From Rhodospirillum centenum SW (GTDB lineage Bacteria > Pseudomonadota > Alphaproteobacteria > Azospirillales > Azospirillaceae): 64,000 nucleotides of DNA. Of this stretch, positions 38,978-47,278 are shown piece by piece (position 1 is the first letter of the stretch; each line of letters begins with the position of its first letter). The position numbers and the translations under genes were made by a program. Below the pieces are notes generated by a model. It searched no databases and was not told the origin of the DNA. It was given only the letters and a program-made list of their open reading frames with translations. The DNA lies in contig NC_011420.2 in the NCBI RefSeq assembly GCF_000016185.1, positions 3,263,001 to 3,327,000 of the forward strand, written 5' to 3'.

Positions 38978-39469
38978 TCAGCCGATCCGCGCGTCGGGCA
39001 CGCGGGCGTCGGGCGACACGTCGATCGTCTGCGGCCCGTCGGCATCCACGCCGTTCTGCGGTGTGCCGATCTTGATGGTGCGGACCTTCGGTTCCGGGAC
39101 AGGGCGGCGCAGGTCGATATGCAGCAGCCCGTTGTCCAGGGTGGCGCCGATCACCTCGATCCCGTCGGCCAGCACGAAGCTGCGCTGGAACTGCCGGGCG
39201 GCGATGCCGCGGTGCAGATAGAGACGGTTGCGGTCGTCGCTCTGCTTGCCGCGGATGACAAGCTGGTTGTCCTCGGTCTGGACCTGGAGATCGTCCGAGG
39301 TGAAGCCGGCCACGGCAAGCGTGATGCGCAGGCCATCCTCGCCGATCTGCTCGATATTGTAAGGCGGATAGCCCTCATTGGCGCTTTTGGCGATCCGGTC
39401 GAGCGTCCGCTCGAACTGGTCGAAGCCCAACAGGAACGGGCTGTTGAACAGGGACAGGCGCGTCGTCAC
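38978..39469 (-). CDS. Hsp20/IbpA-type small heat-shock protein
   Basis: ATP-independent holdase chaperone. The 163-aa protein begins TTRLSLFNSPFLLGFDQFERTLDRI, typical of alphaproteobacterial IbpA/HspA, and has the alpha-crystallin domain from YNIEQIGEDGLRITLAVAGF to LDNGLLHIDLRRPVPE. The start is GTG 39469, behind GAGGAGG with 5-bp spacing; longer ATG/GTG frames read through the GC-rich leader. A heat-shock-type promoter candidate gives a leader of about 135 nt. Confidence 0.92.
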   Translation of the reverse strand: MTTRLSLFNSPFLLGFDQFERTLDRIAKSANEGYPPYNIEQIGEDGLRITLAVAGFTSDDLQVQTEDNQLVIRGKQSDDRNRLYLHRGIAARQFQRSFVLADGIEVIGATLDNGLLHIDLRRPVPEPKVRTIKIGTPQNGVDADGPQTIDVSPDARVPDARIG

Positions 39470-39930
39470 AGCGTCCTCCTCAGGCGAGCGAGCTGCGGGA
39501 GTCGCCGGCCCCGGGCGGCCCCTTCGGCGAGCGGCCCAGCCACCCCGCTCCAGCCGGCCCCCGGTCCCTGCGGCACCCGGGTGGGCGGCCCGGTGTGGCA
39601 CCGCCCGATCGCTTACATGGTTATTTCCCCTTTCCGGTCAAGGCAAGCGTCGCCGTCCGCTGTGTCCACGGGGTCGCTTTCCGGCGCCCGGGCGCGGGCC
39701 TGATGCTCCGTTCGCGCAGGCGCGACGGGGGGAACGGGCTTGACCCGCGGTTTCCCCAGAATCTGTGGAGAACTCTGTGGGTGGCAGCGAGTCGGGCCGG
39801 ATGGACCAAGGTACCTCCACCGTTGCCTAAAAAAAAGGCAGTATTGCGACTCCGGCGCGGAGCACATTCCCCATTCGGGGGGGACATGATAGCGTTGCCG
39901 AAATGGCCTGCCGAAGGATCGGGGAACAGC
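39470..39930. other. Intergenic region between divergent hsp20 and the solute-binding protein gene
   Basis: 461 bp. The left part is the long hsp20 leader and promoter candidate. Further right are an imperfect CTGTGG direct repeat (39763-39784) and TGCCT-A8-GGCA (39824-39841), an A-tract within a small dyad. No additional gene is supported. Confidence 0.4.
39613..39642 (-). promoter_or_regulatory. Heat-shock sigma (RpoH)-like promoter for hsp20
   Basis: On the minus strand CTTGAC (39642-39637) is followed after 17 bp by CATGTA (39619-39614). This resembles the alphaproteobacterial RpoH pattern CTTG-N17/18-CNTATNT, though the -10 match is partial. Confidence 0.45.
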
Positions 39931-40773
39931 ATGGCGGGACCGCGCCTTCCGACAGTTCCGGCCCGGGTCCGCCGACGGCGGCGCGGGGTGGTGTCCGTCG
40001 GCCCTGCGGTTGCCGTCCTGGTCGCTGGCATCCTCACCGCCCTGCTGGCCGGCGCCGGTCTGGCGGGCGAACGGCTGCTGATCACCTTCTTCGAGCGGCC
40101 GCCCTACTACTACACCCGCCCCGACGGGGTGCCGGCCGGCAGCATGCTGGAGGAGACGCGGCGCATCCTGGAGCATGCCGGCCTGACCTATGAGCTGCGG
40201 TCCGTGCCCGCCAGCCGCATCCTGGCCGAGATGGAGATGGGCGCCGAGCCGCAATGCTCGATCGGCTGGTTCGTGACGCAGGAGCGGCGGCGCTTTGCCG
40301 TCTTCAGCCTGCCGTTCCACCGCAGCGAGGCGCAGGTCGCCGTCGGCCTGCCGGAGGTGGCGGGGATGCTGCGCCGGGTGGAGAGCGCGCAGCGGCTGCT
40401 GGAGCGGCCCGACCTGCGGCTGGGCGTCGTCCACGGCTTCTCCTACGGGACCGCCCTGGACCGGCTGCTGGCGGCCAGCGTGCAGCCGGTGGAACGGGTG
40501 CGGGGGACGCCGGCACAGGTGCTGCGCATGGTGGCGTCGCGGCGCTTCGACTACACCTTCGCCGATCCGGAGGAGCTGCCGATGCTGGAGCGCGCGGCCG
40601 GGCTGCGTCCCGGCACGCTGGTTCCGGTGGCGCTGCCGGATATTCCGGTGGGCAATCTGCGCCATCTCATGTGCAGCTGGAGCGTGCCGGCCGCCACCCT
40701 GGACCGGCTGGATGCGGCCATCCGCGCCCTGTTCCCGGCGCTCCAGGAAAGCGCCGCCGGGCCGGAGCCCTGA
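39931..40773 (+). CDS. Periplasmic solute-binding (SBP family 3-like) protein
   Basis: 280-aa protein with a basic N-terminus, one hydrophobic signal/anchor segment (VSVGPAVAVLVAGILTALLAGAGLAG) and a family 3 periplasmic-binding fold: LLITFFERPPYYYTRPDGVPAGSMLEE, LTYELRSVPASRILAEME and the hinge ADPEELPMLER. No transporter permease or ATPase is adjacent, so it may be a stand-alone sensor or an orphan binding protein rather than part of an ABC importer. ATG 39931 has GGGGAAC upstream; ATG 39886 is an alternative. Confidence 0.75.
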   Translation: MAGPRLPTVPARVRRRRRGVVSVGPAVAVLVAGILTALLAGAGLAGERLLITFFERPPYYYTRPDGVPAGSMLEETRRILEHAGLTYELRSVPASRILAEMEMGAEPQCSIGWFVTQERRRFAVFSLPFHRSEAQVAVGLPEVAGMLRRVESAQRLLERPDLRLGVVHGFSYGTALDRLLAASVQPVERVRGTPAQVLRMVASRRFDYTFADPEELPMLERAAGLRPGTLVPVALPDIPVGNLRHLMCSWSVPAATLDRLDAAIRALFPALQESAAGPEP

Positions 40774-40803
40774 CGCGCTCTCCTGACGGGCAGGACCCGG
40801 GGC

Positions 40804-41121
40804 CTACTCGCCGGGGCCGGGGCCCAGCGGTTCGCGCCCGCGGGATGCCTGGGGCATCAGTTCCACGATGGTCAGGCCCAGCCGGCCGTCCACCACCACC
40901 AGCTCGCCGCGGGCGACCAGCCGGTCGTTGACGAACAGGTCCACCGGCTCGCCCACCATGCGCTCCAGGTCCACCACGTCGCTGGGGCCCAGCCGCAGCA
41001 ACTGGCTGATGCGCATGCGCCGTCGGCCCAGGCGGACGGACACCTGCACCGGCACCGACAGGATGCTGTTGCGTTCCGGGGTTTCGCCGCTCTCGGCGGC
41101 ATCGCTGTTCGTCGCGGCCAT
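40804..41121 (-). CDS. fliN: Flagellar motor switch protein FliN, stand-alone
   Basis: C-ring component controlling switching and export. The 105-aa protein is essentially one SpoA domain: ILSVPVQVSVRLGRRRMRISQLLRLGPSDVVDLERMVGEPVDLFVNDRLVARGELVVVDGRLGLTI-type, with the VDLFVN and ARGE(L/V) hallmarks. No fliM, fliF or other flagellar genes are next to it in the window. The upstream small gene on the same strand may be co-transcribed. Confidence 0.9.
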   Translation of the reverse strand: MAATNSDAAESGETPERNSILSVPVQVSVRLGRRRMRISQLLRLGPSDVVDLERMVGEPVDLFVNDRLVARGELVVVDGRLGLTIVELMPQASRGREPLGPGPGE

Positions 41122-41198
41122 GCGCAGACTATAGGCGAAAGCGGGCGCCCTGGGGAGGTGTGGCTTTCAGGGGATCGTTCCAGCCGGGACCGGCCCCG

Positions 41199-41522
41199 TC
41201 AGGCCCCGCTGCCGGCCAGCAGCCGTGGCGCCGGGCGCGGCGGATCGCGCCAGAACAGGTCCGGCTCGCAGGCGATCAGGCGCAGCATGGCGTCGGACAG
41301 GGCGGCCAGCAGCTCTGGCTGCGGGCAGACGGGGGAGGATGCGGCCGTGCGGGCCAGGGCGGCCTGAACCGAGGCGCGGTCGATGCCGCCGGCGGCCCGC
41401 AACTCACGGTAGAGGGAATGCGCCAGGCGCCGCCGGGTGAACGGCACGGGCGTGTCGGCCGCCGTGCTGTCGGGTATCGTGGCCTCGGGCATGGTGGACC
41501 CGGGCATGGTGAACTCGGGCAT
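41199..41522 (-). CDS. Small unrecognised protein with 5-residue repeats, upstream of fliN
   Basis: I do not recognise it. The 107-aa form begins with degenerate STMPE/ATIPD-type repeats encoded by a 15-bp tandem unit. The remainder is mainly helical (TRRRLAHSLYRELRAAGGIDRASVQAALART, then ELLAALSDAMLRLIACEPDLFW). ATG 41522 has GGAG 6 bp upstream. A GTG at 41636 would extend it, but that start lies just behind an inverted repeat that looks regulatory. It lies 77 bp before fliN on the same strand, so a motility link is possible but unproven. Confidence 0.55.
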   Translation of the reverse strand: MPEFTMPGSTMPEATIPDSTAADTPVPFTRRRLAHSLYRELRAAGGIDRASVQAALARTAASSPVCPQPELLAALSDAMLRLIACEPDLFWRDPPRPAPRLLAGSGA

Positions 41523-41529
41523 GGTGGAC
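41470..41529 (-). repeat. 15-bp tandem repeat, four copies, at the start of the small gene
   Basis: TCGGGTATCGTGGCC, TCGGGCATGGTGGAC, CCGGGCATGGTGAAC and TCGGGCATGGTGGAC are contiguous. On the minus strand each of the last three contains an ATG preceded by a GAG-like core, so each copy is a potential translation start. Confidence 0.85.
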
Positions 41530-41608
41530 TCCAAGCCTCCCGGCCCTGTCGGCCGCCGGGATCGGCCCCGCGCCCCTGCGTTCGGGAAGTCAGACTGCGG
41601 GTCGTCCG

Positions 41609-41627
41609 GATCGCTTGTCAAGCGATC
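41609..41627. promoter_or_regulatory. 9-bp perfect inverted repeat in the region upstream of the AraC gene
   Basis: GATCGCTTG-T-CAAGCGATC is an operator-like dyad in the 41523-41855 interval between the small gene (minus) and the AraC regulator (plus). Which gene it serves is unclear. Apart from this and the Fur-like site, the interval shows nothing else. Confidence 0.5.
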
Positions 41628-41801
41628 GCTGTACACAATCGCAGGTCAAGTTAAGGATGTCGCAACCATCCGGAGTCGGGTGCGCGCGCAAACGCGGAGT
41701 CGTCCGCAACACTGCGGCGGACGCAGCGTCGGGCACACCGGGCCGGGCAGGGGCGGAGCATCAGGGTTGCCCCCGGCGCCTTTGACAATTCCGCCTCCCC
41801 G

Positions 41802-41818
41802 TTGAGAATGATTATCAC
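41802..41818 (+). promoter_or_regulatory. Fur-box-like site upstream of the AraC regulator
   Basis: TTGAGAATGATTATCAC contains the core GAGAATGATTATCA, matching 12 of 19 positions of the consensus GATAATGATAATCATTATC, best in the left two hexamers. A TTG at 41802 is in frame with the regulator but overlaps this site and is rejected as the start. Confidence 0.6.
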
Positions 41819-41855
41819 GGGGTCGGGGGACGGCAGGGAAGCGGATGGAACCGGC

Positions 41856-42857
41856 ATGGCGATACGCTCGCGTCTGATGGAAGGCGAATTCGCCGTGGCG
41901 GACATCGTCCGCGAGGCCGCGGCGCTGGTGCTCCGCACCCCGCCGGCGGAGCCGCCGCCCCTGCCCGACGACCGCCGCCGCATCCTGACCGGCCAGTTCC
42001 GCGGCTGGCTCTGGATGGACGAGGTGCAGCCGGGTCTCGTCGGCTCGGCCAGCGACATGGAATCCGTCTCCGACGCCACCATCGCCCAGACGATCGACCG
42101 CTCCGTCATGGTGGCGGTGCTGCTCCAGGGCCGCACCGGCAGCTTCCGCCCCGAGGCCGGAGAGGAACTGCCCGCCGAACAGGGCCGCGCCCGGGTCACC
42201 GGCTTCGGGGAGGCGCGGCGCTGCGTCCGCCGGCTGCATGCGGGCGAGCGCGGCGTGCGCACCGGCATCACCGTCAGCCCCTGCTTCCTGGAGCAGTTCG
42301 CCGACGTGCTGCCGGGGCGCGAGCTGGACGTGCTGGAGCGCCTGCTGGCGCCGGGCTTCCGCAGCGTCGGGCTGCGCCGCTGCGAGCTGCTGAGCGGGCT
42401 GTCGCGCGGGCTGGTGGCGATGCCCTACGGCGGCTCGCTGGGCCGTCTCTACCGGGAGAGCGCGGTCACCCAGATCCTGTTCCGCACCCTGGAGCTGCTG
42501 CGGGAGGAATGGCCGCTCGTCCGCGCCCTGGGGCGGCGGCAGCACGATGCCGTGCTGCGGGCGCAGGCCGTGCTGGACGCCTCCCTCGTCTCGCCGCCGG
42601 GTACGCTCGACCTCGCCCGTCAGGTCGGGCTGAACCGCAACACGCTCCAGGCCGGGTTCCGGGCCGTGTTCGGCACCACCGTCTTCGGCTATGTCCGCGC
42701 CCGCCGGCTGGCCATGGCGCGGCTGCTGATGGAGGAACAGGGCCTGGGCGCGGCCGAGGCCGGCTACCGCGTCGGCTTCGCCAGCCCCTCCGCCTTCTCC
42801 GCCGCCTACCGCCGCCATTTCGGCGAAACCCCCACGGCAAGGGGCGTGCGGCATTAG
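41856..42857 (+). CDS. AraC-family transcriptional regulator (PchR-like) of the siderophore locus
   Basis: 333-aa regulator. A long N-terminal sensor domain (MEGEFAVADIVREAAALVL to SRGLVAMPYGGSLGRLY) is followed by a C-terminal AraC double helix-turn-helix (about 250-330) with PGTLDLARQVGLNRNTLQAGFRAVFGTTVFGYVRARRL and GYRVGFASPSAFSAAYRRHFGETP. Such proteins activate outer-membrane siderophore receptor genes when bound to the ferric siderophore. The receptor here is 2 kb downstream, beyond a two-gene unit. The ATG at 41856 is chosen with GGAA upstream; ATG 41877 is possible. Confidence 0.88.
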   Translation: MAIRSRLMEGEFAVADIVREAAALVLRTPPAEPPPLPDDRRRILTGQFRGWLWMDEVQPGLVGSASDMESVSDATIAQTIDRSVMVAVLLQGRTGSFRPEAGEELPAEQGRARVTGFGEARRCVRRLHAGERGVRTGITVSPCFLEQFADVLPGRELDVLERLLAPGFRSVGLRRCELLSGLSRGLVAMPYGGSLGRLYRESAVTQILFRTLELLREEWPLVRALGRRQHDAVLRAQAVLDASLVSPPGTLDLARQVGLNRNTLQAGFRAVFGTTVFGYVRARRLAMARLLMEEQGLGAAEAGYRVGFASPSAFSAAYRRHFGETPTARGVRH

Positions 42858-42985
42858 GGGCGGGCCGGCTCCGGACCTGCGGTCTGACCACCTTCGGGTT
42901 TTCGGACCATCTTCAAAATCCCGCATGAAGGTGTCAGACTCCGGGCGAAACAGCCGGGGCGGACAGCCATGCGGATCGACACACC

Positions 42986-43480
42986 ATGATGAATGTCACG
43001 CAACGCATGGAATGCCTCTCGACCGCTTATGTCCAGGCGGTCGCCGCCCAGGCCGGCTTCCAGGTGTCGCGCCCGCCTGTGGATGACGACAGCGTGGACG
43101 GCCAGTTCATGGGGCGGGCGGGCCGACGTCCTCGGCTCGACTTCCAGATCAAGGCCACGGCGCAGCAGGCGTTCATCGGCGCCGACAGGATCACCTTCCC
43201 GCTCTCCCTCAAGAACTATGAGGACCTGCGGGCTGACTGTGTCGTGCCCCGCATCCTGATCGTTCTGGCAATGCCCGAGAACGAAGCGGAGTGGCTGGCA
43301 CAGAGCGAGGCGGAACTGATCCTGCGCCGGTGCGCATACTGGCGTTCGCTCGCCGGGGAACCCGCGACCGGGAACACCACGTCCGTGACGGTGCATATTC
43401 CCCGCGATCGGTTGTTTACTCCCGAATCCCTCACGGACATGATGCGCCGGGTGGAGGCGGAGGAGCCGTTATGGCCGTGA
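42986..43480 (+). CDS. DUF4365-like protein (PD-(D/E)XK nuclease-type fold candidate)
   Basis: 164-aa cytosolic protein. TQRMECLSTAYVQAVAAQAGFQVSRP is the conserved start of DUF4365, and DDDSVDGQ with LDFQIKAT supplies D38 and D52-x-Q54-x-K56, the arrangement expected of a degenerate nuclease active site. FPLSLKNYEDLRADCVVPRILIVLAMPEN is also typical. The DUF4365 family occurs in accessory and defence-type contexts. The stop overlaps the start of the next gene, so the two are translationally coupled. No strong ribosome-binding site is seen; ATG 42986 or 42989 are both possible. Confidence 0.75.
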   Translation: MMNVTQRMECLSTAYVQAVAAQAGFQVSRPPVDDDSVDGQFMGRAGRRPRLDFQIKATAQQAFIGADRITFPLSLKNYEDLRADCVVPRILIVLAMPENEAEWLAQSEAELILRRCAYWRSLAGEPATGNTTSVTVHIPRDRLFTPESLTDMMRRVEAEEPLWP

Positions 43481-44661
43481 TGATCACGGACAGGGAGGTC
43501 TTCGCCGCGCTGTCCCATGTGGACGCGCGGGCCTATCTGCTCGCCCGCGGCTGGCGGGAGGAGGAGCGGATCGGCAACAAGGCCGCCGTCCTTGTCCCGG
43601 ACGGCGCCGATGCGCCGGAGATCCTTCTTCCGCTGCGGGAGGATCTTGGCGACTACGCCCTGCGCCTTGCCGATGCGGTCCGAGTGGTCGCCGCGGTCGA
43701 GGGGCGCGCGGAGACCTCCGTCCTGACCGACTTCAGGATGGCCGGGACGGACGTCATCCGCGTCCGCGCCGGGGAGGCCGCCGCCGACGGCACGCTCTCC
43801 TTCCAGGCGGGCATCGCTGTCCATGAACTCGCCCGCGAGGTGCTGCTCTCGGCCGCGTGCGCAGCACATGCCCCGCGCGCCCTCTACGGCAACCGGAAGC
43901 CCCAGAGCGCCCTCGATTATCTCGAAACGGTGCGCCTCGGGCAGTCGGAGCGGGGGAGCTACGTCGTCACGCTCCTGTCTCCCGTCGATCCCGCGCTGGG
44001 GGGCGGCCAGCCCCGCCTCGGGCCTGAGTTCGAGGACGACCCGTTCGCCCGCATCGTCACCCGCACGCTCCTCCGGGCTCTGCGGGCGACGCGCGACGCC
44101 GTCACGGAGGCGGCTGCCAGCGAGGATTTCGCGGCATTCGAGCGCCGCGTCCGGCACGGGGTCTCCGCCAATCTCTGCGAGGCGCTGGCGAAACTGGTGG
44201 GCGTGGGGGGAACGGTGGAGCTGGGGCTCACCTGGGCCAAGGTCCGGCCCCCCCGTCCCGACGATGCGAAGGGCCCCCTCAAGCTGGACTTCGGTCGCTC
44301 CGCGGCCGGGCTTCTCCAGGAGGCGGCCCGCCAGTTCCGTGTCCGTGAACCCCTTCCGGACCAGGAACTCTCCGGCTGGGTCGTCCGCCTGATGCGACGG
44401 CCTGCGCGGGATGCGCTCGGCTCCGTGCTCGTCAGGGTGATGATCGACGGCAGGCCGCGCTCCATCCGGATCGAGGGGCTGTCCGACAGCGACTACGCCT
44501 TCGTCGCGGCCGCCCATGCCGACCGCAAGGCGATCTCGTTCGAGGGCGATCTGCACAGGCGGGACCGGGCGCAGGAGGTCCGGAACGCCCGGAACTTCGC
44601 CATCGTCGAGGGGGCAGAGGACGAAGAGGCGCCGCCGGCCGACACCGCCGCAGGGGTCTGA
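43471..44661 (+). CDS. Unrecognised 396-aa partner of the DUF4365 protein
   Basis: I do not recognise a domain. It starts MAVMITDREVFAALSHVDARAYLLARGWREEERIGNKAAVLV (a mixed alpha/beta opening), has no signal peptide, no Walker motifs and no transmembrane segment. An arginine-rich, helical middle (residues 180-300) leads to VLVRVMIDGRPRSIRIEGLSDSDYAFVAAAHADRKAISFEGDL, a predicted beta-rich unit, and an acidic tail. ATG 43471 has GGAGG upstream and overlaps the preceding stop by 10 bp; ATG 43480 overlaps it as TGATG. The pair is flanked by iron genes to which it has no evident relation. Confidence 0.75.
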   Translation: MAVMITDREVFAALSHVDARAYLLARGWREEERIGNKAAVLVPDGADAPEILLPLREDLGDYALRLADAVRVVAAVEGRAETSVLTDFRMAGTDVIRVRAGEAAADGTLSFQAGIAVHELAREVLLSAACAAHAPRALYGNRKPQSALDYLETVRLGQSERGSYVVTLLSPVDPALGGGQPRLGPEFEDDPFARIVTRTLLRALRATRDAVTEAAASEDFAAFERRVRHGVSANLCEALAKLVGVGGTVELGLTWAKVRPPRPDDAKGPLKLDFGRSAAGLLQEAARQFRVREPLPDQELSGWVVRLMRRPARDALGSVLVRVMIDGRPRSIRIEGLSDSDYAFVAAAHADRKAISFEGDLHRRDRAQEVRNARNFAIVEGAEDEEAPPADTAAGV

Positions 44662-44798
44662 CCGGAGCCCCAGGGTCCCGCCCGCCTCCATCTCTCCACC
44701 CCATCTCCGCTTGCCCCCCCGGTTCCGCCGTCGTGCCTGCCGCGACAGAGTCCGGGACGGGCGCGACAGCCGTGGGCTTTGCCTACGCTGGTATGGCT

Positions 44799-44817
44799 CC
44801 GCTAATGATAACCATTC
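44799..44817 (+). promoter_or_regulatory. Fur box upstream of the TonB-dependent receptor
   Basis: GCTAATGATAACCATTCTC matches 16 of 19 positions of the Fur consensus GATAATGATAATCATTATC. It lies about 100 bp before the receptor start, in the gap after the DUF4365 pair, so the receptor probably has its own iron-repressed promoter. Confidence 0.8.
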
Positions 44818-44919
44818 TCATGCCAGGGGCCCGGGCCCGTGGACGGGGGTGGACGGCCGGCGGTGACCGGGGGGCCGGCGCCCCCGGGCGGTACCGGGCC
44901 GGACAACCAGGGGGTCACG

Positions 44920-47268
44920 GTGTTCAAGATGTGCAGGATTCATGGCGTGCGGGCTTCCGCCGCCGCCATGGCCCTTCTCTGCCTCGCCACGCCGGCGGGG
45001 GCGGCAGGCGCGGCAGGTCCGGCGGGGACGGGCGGCGACCGCGCGGCGGGTGACCGGGCCGCGCGCGACCGGGCCGCCGACGCCCGGGCCGCCGATGCCC
45101 GGGCTGCCGGCGCCCGGACTGCCGATGACGGGATCGAGGAGATCATCGTGGTGGCGACCGGCCGGTCCCGTGCCAGCGCCACCACCAAGACCGACACGCC
45201 GATCATCGAATCGCCGCAGCAGATCTCCATCATCAGCCGCGAGGAGATCGACCGGCGCGCCGCGGCCACGCTGGCCGAGGCGCTGTCCTACACCGCCGGC
45301 GTGCAGGCCTCGCCTTCGGGCGTGGACAGCCGCGTGGACGAGGTGAGCGTGCGCGGCTTCGGCGCCGCCGGCTTCTCCTCCAACAACAACTTCGTGGACG
45401 GGCTGCGCATGGCCGCGGGCGGCGAGGGCACCTGGATCCGGCCCGCCTTCGACACCTTCGCCCTGGACCGGGTCGAGGTGCTGAAGGGACCGTCGGGGGC
45501 CCTCTACGGCCAGTCGGCGCCCGGCGGCGTCGTCAACGTGGTGACCAAGCGCCCGACCTTCTCGCCGCACGGCGAGATCCTGCTCCAGGGCGTGGGCTAC
45601 ACCGATCTCGGCCAGTGGAGCGCCCAGGCCGGCGCCGACACCGGCGGCGCGCTCACGGCGGACGGCAGCGTGGCCGGGCGCTTCGTCGCCCTGGCCCGGC
45701 AGGGCAAGACGCAGATCGACGGGGTCGGGACCGACCGCTACTACGCCTCCCCCAGCGTCACCTGGCAGCCCACCGCGCGCACGAGCTGGACCGTGATCGG
45801 CCAGTACCAGCGCGACGAGGGCGGCTCCAGCTTCCAGTTCCTGCCGGCGCTCGGCACGCTCTACCGCAGCAACGGGCGCCTGCTGGACAAGGAGACCTAT
45901 CTGGGCGAGCCGGACTGGAACCGCTACGACCGCAACCAGTACATGCTGGGCTCGCTGTTCGAGCACGCCCTGACCGACACGGTCACGCTGCGGAACAACG
46001 CCCGCTACATGCATGTGGACATCGTCTACCGCGGCGTCGTCCCGTCGGGTAACACCCTGGCCACCTGCCCGCCCACCCTCGCCGGCTGCCTTCCCGGCCG
46101 GACGCTGAACCGCCGCGCCGTGCAGGGCGACGGCGACACGGACGGCGTGGCCGTGGACACCCAGCTCGAAGCGCGGGTCACGACCGGGCCGGTCGCGCAC
46201 ACGCTGCTGGCCGGCGTCGATCACTTCCACACCGAATGGGAGCACACCTACGCCCTGGTGCGGTCCACGCTGGTGCTGCCGGTCCTGGACATCTTCGATC
46301 CGGTCCCGCGCGGGGCGGCCGGCTTCGCCGGCGCGCTGACGCCGCTGATCCCGACCGAGACGACCAGCCGGCAGACCGGCCTCTACGCCCAGGACCAGAT
46401 CAGCATCGGCAATCTGCGCGTGACCCTCGGCGGCCGGAAGGACTGGGCCGAGGACGAGAGCCACAACCCCGTCACCGGCGGAAAGCTGGACACGAAGAAC
46501 GACGCCTTCACCTGGCGGGCCGGTGCCGTCTGGCTGTTCGACAACGGGCTGGCGCCCTATGTCAGCTATTCGGAGAGCTTCCAGCCGCTGCTGTCCAACC
46601 GCGATCCGGCGACCAGCCAGCTCGACGGCGGCAAGCCCTACGAGCCCACCACCGGCCAGCAGGTCGAGGCCGGCCTGCGCTACCAGCGCGGCAACAACAT
46701 CTATGTCACGCTGGGCGCCTATCAGGTGAAGCAGCAGAACATCCTGACCGCCGACCCGGAGGGCAGGCTCTGCGGCGTCTCCGTCTGCCAGGTGCAGACG
46801 GGCGAGGGCCGCGTGCGCGGGCTGGAGCTGGAGGGCAAGGCGACCCTGCCCTGGGGCATGGCGGTGATCGGCACCCTGACCCGCAGCGACGGCGAGATCA
46901 CGAAGACCACCATCGCCAGCCAGCGCGGCAACACCCTGCCGCAGCTTCCGGAGTGGATGGCGTCGCTGTTCGTGGACCAGCATTTCCAGACCGGCCCGCT
47001 CCAGGGCGTCGGCCTGGGCGGCGGCGTGCGCTACACCGGCGAGAGCGTGGGCGACACGGCGAACACGCTGGAGATCCCCGACTACACGCTGTTCGACCTG
47101 TTCCTGCGCTACGATTTCGGCGCCGCCGACCCGGGGCTGGACGGGCTCTCCGTCGCCGTCAACGCCCACAACGTCGCCGACAGGCGCTATGTGGCGAGCT
47201 GCATCGCGGCCGGCTGCTACATCGGGCAGGGCCGGACCCTGACCGCCCGCGTGCAGTACAAGTGGTGA
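44920..47268 (+). CDS. TonB-dependent siderophore receptor
   Basis: Outer-membrane ferric-siderophore receptor of about 782 aa. A signal peptide (ASAAAMALLCLATPAGAAG) and an Arg/Ala/Asp repeat linker precede the TonB-box-like IEEIIVVATG. The plug domain has TDTPIIESPQQISIISREEI, VSVRGFGAAGFSSNNNFVDGL and GPSGALYGQSAPGGVVNVVTKRP. The 22-strand barrel ends in aromatic VQYKW. GTG 44920 is chosen with GGGGG upstream; ATG 44929 is possible. The ligand cannot be told. The AraC gene upstream and PepSY genes downstream support siderophore uptake and iron release. Confidence 0.93.
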   Translation: MFKMCRIHGVRASAAAMALLCLATPAGAAGAAGPAGTGGDRAAGDRAARDRAADARAADARAAGARTADDGIEEIIVVATGRSRASATTKTDTPIIESPQQISIISREEIDRRAAATLAEALSYTAGVQASPSGVDSRVDEVSVRGFGAAGFSSNNNFVDGLRMAAGGEGTWIRPAFDTFALDRVEVLKGPSGALYGQSAPGGVVNVVTKRPTFSPHGEILLQGVGYTDLGQWSAQAGADTGGALTADGSVAGRFVALARQGKTQIDGVGTDRYYASPSVTWQPTARTSWTVIGQYQRDEGGSSFQFLPALGTLYRSNGRLLDKETYLGEPDWNRYDRNQYMLGSLFEHALTDTVTLRNNARYMHVDIVYRGVVPSGNTLATCPPTLAGCLPGRTLNRRAVQGDGDTDGVAVDTQLEARVTTGPVAHTLLAGVDHFHTEWEHTYALVRSTLVLPVLDIFDPVPRGAAGFAGALTPLIPTETTSRQTGLYAQDQISIGNLRVTLGGRKDWAEDESHNPVTGGKLDTKNDAFTWRAGAVWLFDNGLAPYVSYSESFQPLLSNRDPATSQLDGGKPYEPTTGQQVEAGLRYQRGNNIYVTLGAYQVKQQNILTADPEGRLCGVSVCQVQTGEGRVRGLELEGKATLPWGMAVIGTLTRSDGEITKTTIASQRGNTLPQLPEWMASLFVDQHFQTGPLQGVGLGGGVRYTGESVGDTANTLEIPDYTLFDLFLRYDFGAADPGLDGLSVAVNAHNVADRRYVASCIAAGCYIGQGRTLTARVQYKW
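45040..45129 (+). repeat. 15-bp degenerate tandem repeat in the receptor N-terminus
   Basis: Six units with period 15 (for example CGGGCCGCCGACGCC at 45070, CGGGCCGCCGATGCC at 45085) encode a five-residue RAADA-type motif between the signal peptide and the TonB box. Confidence 0.75.
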
Positions 47269-47278
47269 GGGGGCGGGG

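Noticed and set aside
39763-39784. TGTGGAGAA and TGTGGGTGG as possible DnaA boxes / origin
   Set aside because: One and three or more mismatches to TGTGNATAA, no AT-rich unwinding element, and no dnaA, dnaN or parAB context.
41160-41654. Plus-strand frame over the small gene beside fliN
   Set aside because: The minus-strand frame has a ribosome-binding site, an in-frame repeat and a helical protein; the plus frame looks like its shadow.
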